A stretch of 11,576 nt of DNA from Cocleimonas sp. GTDB taxonomy: Bacteria; Pseudomonadota; Gammaproteobacteria; Thiotrichales; Thiotrichaceae. How positions within the stretch are numbered: position 1 is the first letter of the stretch; every line of letters begins with the position of its first letter. A program made the position numbers and the translations under genes. The stretch spans positions 1 to 11,576 of the forward strand of contig JAGLDQ010000082.1 in assembly GCA_023145535.1 (NCBI GenBank). Direction: 5' to 3'. Below the pieces are notes generated by a model. That model was given only the letters and a program-made list of their open reading frames with translations. It searched no databases and had not been told where the DNA came from. Shown piece by piece: positions 7,812 through 11,576 of the stretch.

Positions 7812-8987
7812 ATGAAAACAATAACTCAACAAAAAATAGCCATAATTCCTTGTCTTCTTCTATTTGGTAGTCTCACTGCTCCTGCTCAAGCAGGCCCACT
7901 TGGGAATCTAGCCGATGAATGGTATATCGGTGGAAGCCTCGGCCAAAGCAATATGAATCCTGATGGCGGAAACACATGGGAGACCACGAGTGATACTGAT
8001 ATTGCCAAGAAAATTTATATTGGTAAGGACATTTCTCCGCAAATTGCTCTGGAAGCCTTTTGGGCCGACTTTGGAAAAGCTAAATTAACCAGCGATGGCA
8101 ATGCTCAAGGCGCTGTAAACTACAAAGCGATTGGCGCTAACATAGCCTATAAAGCACCTTTTAATATTGCTGGCGTACGTCCTATTGCTAAATTAGGGGT
8201 AGCCAAGTTTAATAATAGTGATAAAGGCGACGTTAACAGTGAACAAAAACATATGTTGACTATCTTTGGGGGACTAGGCGCGGAGTATGATCTTACTGAC
8301 AAGCTGAAATTACGTGCTGAATATGAACATTATGATAAAGATATTAATCAGTTCAATATTGGCGTTAACTGGAGTCCGCAAGTTCGTGGCAATTCCTTTA
8401 TTGCTAAACAGCAACAACCTATTTCACTACCGCAAGCACCTCAAATAGTTTATGTCCCACAACCCGCACCAAAACCAATTATTATTGAAAAACCTATGAT
8501 TATTGAGAAAAAAATAATCATACACAAACCTGCACCAAAACCGATTATCATCCACAAACCTGCGCCAAAACCGATTATAATTCATAAGCCTGCACCAAAA
8601 CCTCGTTATAGAGTAGTACACAAAACACTCTCAGGCGGCTCGCACTTTGCATCAGGTAGCGCACAACTAACCTTTGATGGCAAAGATGCACTCAATACAC
8701 TTGCACAAGATATGCATAATCAAAAACTATCGCTAAAATCAATTCAAATTATTGGACATACTGACAGCGTAGGCTCTGATCAATCTAACCGTACCTTATC
8801 TTCTAACCGTGCCAATACGGTTGCTAATTACCTTGCCACCCGAGGCATTAATCGTGGCATTATTCGCACTCAGGGAATGGGAGAATCGCAACCGATTGCT
8901 GATAATAATACCAATCAAGGTCGTGCTCAAAATCGTCGTGTAGAAATTGCTATAAAAGGATCATCTAGGCAAGTGATTAGACGCTAA
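7812..8987 (+). CDS. OmpA-family outer-membrane protein with periodic Ile/His/Lys/Pro linker
   Basis: The 391-residue product has a Sec signal peptide (1-27, cleaved after A-Q-A). Next is an OmpA-type N-terminal beta-barrel (about 36-188), starting WYIGGSLGQSN and ending FNIGVNW, with alternating amphipathic strands. A linker (about 195-270) contains three copies of IIIHKPAPKP. The C-terminal OmpA domain (about 272-382) contains GHTDSVGSDQSNRTLSSNRA. Asp318 and Arg333 match the pair that binds diaminopimelate in OmpA proteins. The closing QGRAQNRRVEI is also typical. It should sit in the outer membrane and grip peptidoglycan. The gene lies 59 bp after the Ig-repeat gene with no terminator between, so co-transcription is likely. 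An AT-rich TATAAA at 7783 could be an internal -10, but no -35 is seen. The ribosome site (AAAAGA) is weak, with no better start nearby. Family assignment is firm; partnership with the upstream protein is inferred. Confidence 0.95.
   Translation: MKTITQQKIAIIPCLLLFGSLTAPAQAGPLGNLADEWYIGGSLGQSNMNPDGGNTWETTSDTDIAKKIYIGKDISPQIALEAFWADFGKAKLTSDGNAQGAVNYKAIGANIAYKAPFNIAGVRPIAKLGVAKFNNSDKGDVNSEQKHMLTIFGGLGAEYDLTDKLKLRAEYEHYDKDINQFNIGVNWSPQVRGNSFIAKQQQPISLPQAPQIVYVPQPAPKPIIIEKPMIIEKKIIIHKPAPKPIIIHKPAPKPIIIHKPAPKPRYRVVHKTLSGGSHFASGSAQLTFDGKDALNTLAQDMHNQKLSLKSIQIIGHTDSVGSDQSNRTLSSNRANTVANYLATRGINRGIIRTQGMGESQPIADNNTNQGRAQNRRVEIAIKGSSRQVIRR
8514..8603 (+). repeat. Three 30-bp tandem repeats in the OmpA linker
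   Basis: Residues 235-244, 245-254 and 255-264 are identical decapeptides IIIHKPAPKP. The third runs on into RYRVVHK. Partial relatives (PAPKPIIIEKP) precede them from residue 218. The DNA copies differ by a few silent changes, so the peptide, not the DNA, appears to be conserved. Copy number could vary between strains by slippage. Confidence 0.85.
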
Positions 8988-8996
8988 AGAGGGCAA

Positions 8997-9043
8997 GTTT
9001 TATCCCTGTTATTTCTGGCTGAAAACATGAATACGGATAAAAC
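8997..9043 (+). repeat. 9-bp inverted repeat in the 3' region of the ompA-like gene
   Basis: GTTTTATCC (8997-9005) and GGATAAAAC (9035-9043) are perfect complements flanking 29 bases that hold a smaller TTTC/GAAA stem. The element starts 10 bases after the stop codon. No T-run follows on the plus strand, so it is not a classical terminator. It could protect the 3' end of the operon mRNA or act with the hairpin at 9060-9090. Confidence 0.35.
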
Positions 9044-9051
9044 AAATAGGC

Positions 9052-9090
9052 AAAAAAAAGCAGTGAATATTGTATGACAATATCCACTGC
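9052..9090 (-). terminator. Rho-independent terminator of the cytochrome gene
   Basis: Bases 9060-9073 and 9077-9090 form a 14-bp stem with a single mismatch and a 3-base loop (GCAGTG... to ...CACTGC). On the minus strand the stem is followed directly by eight Ts (complement of A8 at 9052-9059). It lies about 30 bases past the cytochrome stop codon. The plus-strand side lacks a T-run, but the same strong hairpin may also slow transcription arriving from the OmpA gene. Confidence 0.9.
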
Positions 9091-9119
9091 TAGTAATTGC
9101 AAAACCTAAAGTAGTCTTT

Positions 9120-10316
9120 CTACAAGGTCACATTGGCTCTTGCAATAACTTTTGGCTTCTTAACATCGGCCGGTAACTTATCACCAAATTTCTTTTTAAT
9201 CGGGTTCAAAAGAAGATCATAGTAAGCCGTTGCTTTGATACTAACAACGCCCTCACTAGCAATTTCATACTGCAACTTTCTTGTTTCATTTGGCTTCAAG
9301 CGTGTATCACCCAACACCTGCGTTGCTTTAGGCGGTGAGGTAGGCTTATGATTTTCATCACCCAATGTATACATGAACATCGCTTTTTTATCGTCTTTCA
9401 TTGGATGACTTTTCGTATTACTCCATAATTTTTTGCCCTCTTTATCAAACGCATCAATCATCACATAAAAATTGCGAAAAGGAGCGCCTGTTGGAAATGC
9501 GTGCGGTAGAAGATTTTGCAACGTAACCGTCGCATTCACTTTATCCCCCTTTTTAGTTGCATCCACGGTAAGCACTAAACCTCTGGCGACCATTTTAGCC
9601 ATATGACCCCCCATCATGGCATGATTGGTAATCCCATCATCCGTTGTTGGCATATGGCATGTTTGGCAAGTGGTAGAACCGCCGGCAAGATCAACCTCTG
9701 AGCCTGTTTGGCATAATGAAACTTCGTTGCCATTATTACGCTGGTCATGACAGCCCATACAAGCATCAGATGTTCTCATTAAACCCGCATTACTTGCCAC
9801 ATCCTGCCCGTATTTGTTGCGATGGTCTCTCTCATTCACTGTACCCATTGGGCCTTGTAAATCAGACTTGGAATATTCATAAGCTTGCATCCCTAATTGC
9901 AATCCTCCACCTGGTTTTTTAATTCCCTTAAACTTCGTTAGCGTATGGCAGCTAATACAGTTAACGCCTTCTTCATAAGCAGGTTTAGCATCAAGCTTTG
10001 TTGAGCCTGCTTTAGCCGCAGCAGGTGCATGACATTGCAAACAAGCAGGGTATTTTCCCTTTTTTGTTCTTACGTCTTCAGTTTTGGGGTCACCGACAAC
10101 CGCAGAATAAAAAGTACCATGAATAGGATCTTTTAATGCGGTACTTTGTGCATGCATTGAACCTTTCCATTGATCATAGATTTCTTCGTGACATTTGCCA
10201 CATTTATCAGAGGTTTGATTAGTAATATCTTTATGCGGATCGGCTGCAAAACTTCCAGTCGAAAACGAGGTAACAATCAGCGCAATGCAGAGCAAGGTAT
10301 AGATTCTTAATTTCAT
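9120..10316 (-). CDS. Periplasmic pentahaem cytochrome c with C-terminal beta-rich domain
   Basis: The 398-residue product has a Sec signal peptide (1-24, cleaved at S-F-A). Five CxxCH haem sites follow: CGKCH (39), CLQCH (92), CISCH (120), CMGCH (186) and CQTCH (217). The early QWKGSMHAQS (49-58) resembles the haem-proximal motif of cytochrome c554-type multihaem proteins. His55, His66, His165, His232 and His238 are candidate distal ligands. Residues 245-398 form a haem-free beta-rich domain with LPHAFPTGAPFRNF, a motif often found at the end of secreted multihaem cytochromes. It is probably a soluble periplasmic electron carrier or oxidoreductase subunit. No catalytic or partner gene is adjacent, so the substrate is unknown. 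A sixth unpaired cysteine (Cys202) sits between haem sites 4 and 5. AAGAAGAG upstream of the ATG serves as ribosome site, and a strong terminator follows the gene. Haem binding is firm; the role is inferred. Confidence 0.94.
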   Translation of the reverse strand: MKLRIYTLLCIALIVTSFSTGSFAADPHKDITNQTSDKCGKCHEEIYDQWKGSMHAQSTALKDPIHGTFYSAVVGDPKTEDVRTKKGKYPACLQCHAPAAAKAGSTKLDAKPAYEEGVNCISCHTLTKFKGIKKPGGGLQLGMQAYEYSKSDLQGPMGTVNERDHRNKYGQDVASNAGLMRTSDACMGCHDQRNNGNEVSLCQTGSEVDLAGGSTTCQTCHMPTTDDGITNHAMMGGHMAKMVARGLVLTVDATKKGDKVNATVTLQNLLPHAFPTGAPFRNFYVMIDAFDKEGKKLWSNTKSHPMKDDKKAMFMYTLGDENHKPTSPPKATQVLGDTRLKPNETRKLQYEIASEGVVSIKATAYYDLLLNPIKKKFGDKLPADVKKPKVIARANVTL

Positions 10317-10400
10317 TAGTAGTCTCTTCTTAGCGGGTAATCAGGAAGAAAAACTAAAGGACAGAATCTTTCTTCCCTAGAAAAATTTTGACTATCACAC

Positions 10401-10409
10401 TCTATATCA
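10401..10409 (-). promoter_or_regulatory. Candidate extended -10 promoter of the cytochrome gene
   Basis: Read on the minus strand this is TGATATAGA, an extended -10 (TGnTATAnn) about 85 bases before the cytochrome start. No good -35 is found at the usual distance. The 254-bp gap between the cytochrome and the sulfotransferase (10317-10570) is otherwise AT-rich and shows no gene. Confidence 0.3.
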
Positions 10410-10570
10410 GTAGATCGCACCCACCATTGAGAAATATCAATTAGTAATTAATACTATTCTAAAATAACACGTTAACTATATGATATAAAAATATTATTTT
10501 TGATTATTGATTTTCCAAAAGACTCCTTTAGAATTAAATTTCTATTCTGAAGATAAATGCTCGCACTGGG

Positions 10571-11473
10571 TCAAAACCTTATAGGACGAGAGACGGCTAA
10601 GACTCTTTTCTTAGCGTCTGCATCAAGCAGTGATTCATTAACGTAATTCCCAAGAATCCCATTGATTTTTTTTAAATGCGGCATCAAACATTCTTTGTCT
10701 TTTGCTTTCATATTATAGTTGTTTATCATTCTTAATAATTTTATGGAAGCACTGTTTAAACTTTTATTTTGTCTTGGTGTTGGGTTATCGTGGGGAGTTG
10801 CCAGCCCTAATTTTTGAATGACTTCTTGTACTACATCTCCTTCGTATTGAAAGACTGACACATTATTTTTCCCAAACACCGCTTGGCATTCGGTGACAAA
10901 CCCTTGATAGTTTAAATGTTGAGTAAACCAGTCAATTTCTAACATTTCAGCAAAGGACAAGTCTTTTCCATAGCACCGATTGTTTTCAATTTGAGGGTTG
11001 CGAATACATTGTTTGTAATAGCTTTCGATAAACGCGAGAGGTTCACGAAACCATACCCAAACCTCAAGATCAAAGAGGCTACTCAACTGACTTAAAATCT
11101 TTTTTGATTCCTCAGGAAAATCCCACCAGTAATTATAAATACCTTCAGATGATAAAATAATGGTATGGGTGTCTTTTTTAACTTGAGCGATGATATTCTT
11201 AAAATTTTCTAAGAAGTTTTCCAAATGGATTGTGACTAGGTTTTTTTCAAACCATTGGTGTTTCGGCGCGGTGGGATTTTGTAATTTTTCAAGGTTATGT
11301 GGATAAAGAATCCCTTTTCCTCTGAGCTTTCGTTGCCTCTTTTCTAGGTAAGTTTGCAAGCTTGTTGTGCCTGTTTTTGGTGTACCTGCATGGAGGATTA
11401 TTTTTAGCGATTGCTCAAACGGTTTTAATAATGCTGCTAATTCGTTGGCAAAATGAATATTTGATTTTTCCAT
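10571..11473 (-). CDS. PAPS-dependent sulfotransferase family protein
   Basis: The 300-residue product has no signal peptide and is probably cytosolic. Residues 28-42 (HAGTPKTGTTSLQTY) are the 5'-phosphosulfate-binding loop of PAPS sulfotransferases, with Lys33 as the expected phosphate-binding lysine. Residues 138-152 (VWVWFREPLAFIESY) match the 3'-phosphate-binding motif, with Arg143 and Ser151. RQNKSLN (234-240) resembles the conserved late motif of the family. Such enzymes transfer sulfate from PAPS to a sugar, peptide or small-molecule hydroxyl; the acceptor cannot be read from sequence. The end, AVSRPIRF, lacks the usual closing helix, and another frame stays open past it for about 16 codons, so a late frameshift is possible. 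AGAGG lies about 15 bases before the ATG, a long spacing, and no better in-frame start was seen. The gene looks monocistronic; no PAPS-synthesis or glycosyltransferase gene is nearby. Family is firm. Confidence 0.88.
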   Translation of the reverse strand: MEKSNIHFANELAALLKPFEQSLKIILHAGTPKTGTTSLQTYLEKRQRKLRGKGILYPHNLEKLQNPTAPKHQWFEKNLVTIHLENFLENFKNIIAQVKKDTHTIILSSEGIYNYWWDFPEESKKILSQLSSLFDLEVWVWFREPLAFIESYYKQCIRNPQIENNRCYGKDLSFAEMLEIDWFTQHLNYQGFVTECQAVFGKNNVSVFQYEGDVVQEVIQKLGLATPHDNPTPRQNKSLNSASIKLLRMINNYNMKAKDKECLMPHLKKINGILGNYVNESLLDADAKKRVLAVSRPIRF

Positions 11474-11548
11474 TACAATCGGTGAAAACCTCTAAAAGTA
11501 GGTAACAAACGGCATCCTTCCTATTTCAGTTGACACTTTATTCTCTTT

Positions 11549-11576
11549 TGTAGGGTCGGTTACGCAAGCTACACCG
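11549..11576. repeat. Possible left half of a REP-like palindrome cut by the window edge
   Basis: TGTAGGGTCGGTTACGC, followed by a short turn and ACACCG, ends the window. If the next bases are close to ACCCTACA, this would be a palindromic intergenic repeat of the TGTAGGGTGCGTTACG type that I recall from several gammaproteobacterial and cyanobacterial genomes. Only half is visible, so this is a suggestion. Confidence 0.3.

Noticed and set aside
8514..8603. Tandem 30-bp units considered as a CRISPR array
   Set aside because: The units are contiguous, lie in frame within a gene and have no spacers.
8427..8621. Minus-strand frame opposite the OmpA linker
   Set aside because: It mirrors the tandem repeat and has a Trp/Arg/Asn-rich nonsense composition.
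9716..9922. Plus-strand frame opposite the cytochrome gene
   Set aside because: It is fully antisense to a confirmed haem-binding gene and shows no recognisable features.
10518..10550. Weak inverted repeat AGAAT...ATTCT as a terminator for the sulfotransferase gene
   Set aside because: The stem is only five to seven pairs with a bulge, A-T rich, and lacks a proper T-run on the minus strand.
11530..11535. Perfect TTGACA word on the plus strand near the right edge
   Set aside because: No -10 element lies at 16-18 bp, and any transcript would point out of the window away from known genes.

Overview
The window reads as chromosome of an AT-rich Gram-negative bacterium, most likely a gammaproteobacterium. 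Supporting signs are an outer-membrane OmpA-type protein, a lipoprotein-type bacterial alpha-2-macroglobulin, a secreted multihaem cytochrome c, and a possible half-palindrome at the right edge of a kind I associate with sulfur- and methane-oxidising gammaproteobacteria. The genus cannot be fixed from sequence alone. Five protein genes are supported. I saw no tRNA, rRNA, CRISPR array, transposase or phage gene.

Layout, left to right. (1) Bases 1-3053, minus strand: the N-terminal 1017 codons of a large alpha-2-macroglobulin-family lipoprotein whose 3' part lies outside the window. (2) Bases 3054-3570: a 517-bp divergent intergenic region rich in inverted repeats. It includes a terminator-like hairpin pointing right that has no visible gene upstream. 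(3) Bases 3571-8987, plus strand: a probable two-gene operon. The first gene encodes a secreted 1393-residue protein with an unassigned N-terminal domain, a cadherin-like segment, ten Ig-like (Big-type) repeats and a Gly-Gly/hydrophobic/basic C-terminal tail like a GlyGly-CTERM sorting signal. The second encodes an OmpA-family protein: beta-barrel, a periodic Ile/His/Lys/Pro linker, then a peptidoglycan-binding OmpA domain. (4) Bases 8988-9119: a convergent gap with a strong rho-independent terminator for the minus-strand gene. (5) Bases 9120-10316, minus: a pentahaem cytochrome c with a C-terminal beta-rich domain. (6) Bases 10571-11473, minus: a PAPS-dependent sulfotransferase-family protein with an abrupt C-terminus.

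Most of the window is devoted to the cell envelope. The Ig-repeat protein and the OmpA protein are 59 bp apart with no terminator between them, so they are plausibly made together: a long surface or periplasmic stalk plus an outer-membrane/peptidoglycan anchor. The divergent macroglobulin lipoprotein is an envelope protein of a family linked to protease trapping. No functional link to the cytochrome or the sulfotransferase is visible. The most unusual signal is in the Ig array. Eight consecutive repeats each carry a cysteine pair exactly 12 residues apart. The pairs recur every 87 or 88 residues, and six of these repeats form three 525-bp (175-residue) two-domain units in perfect register.
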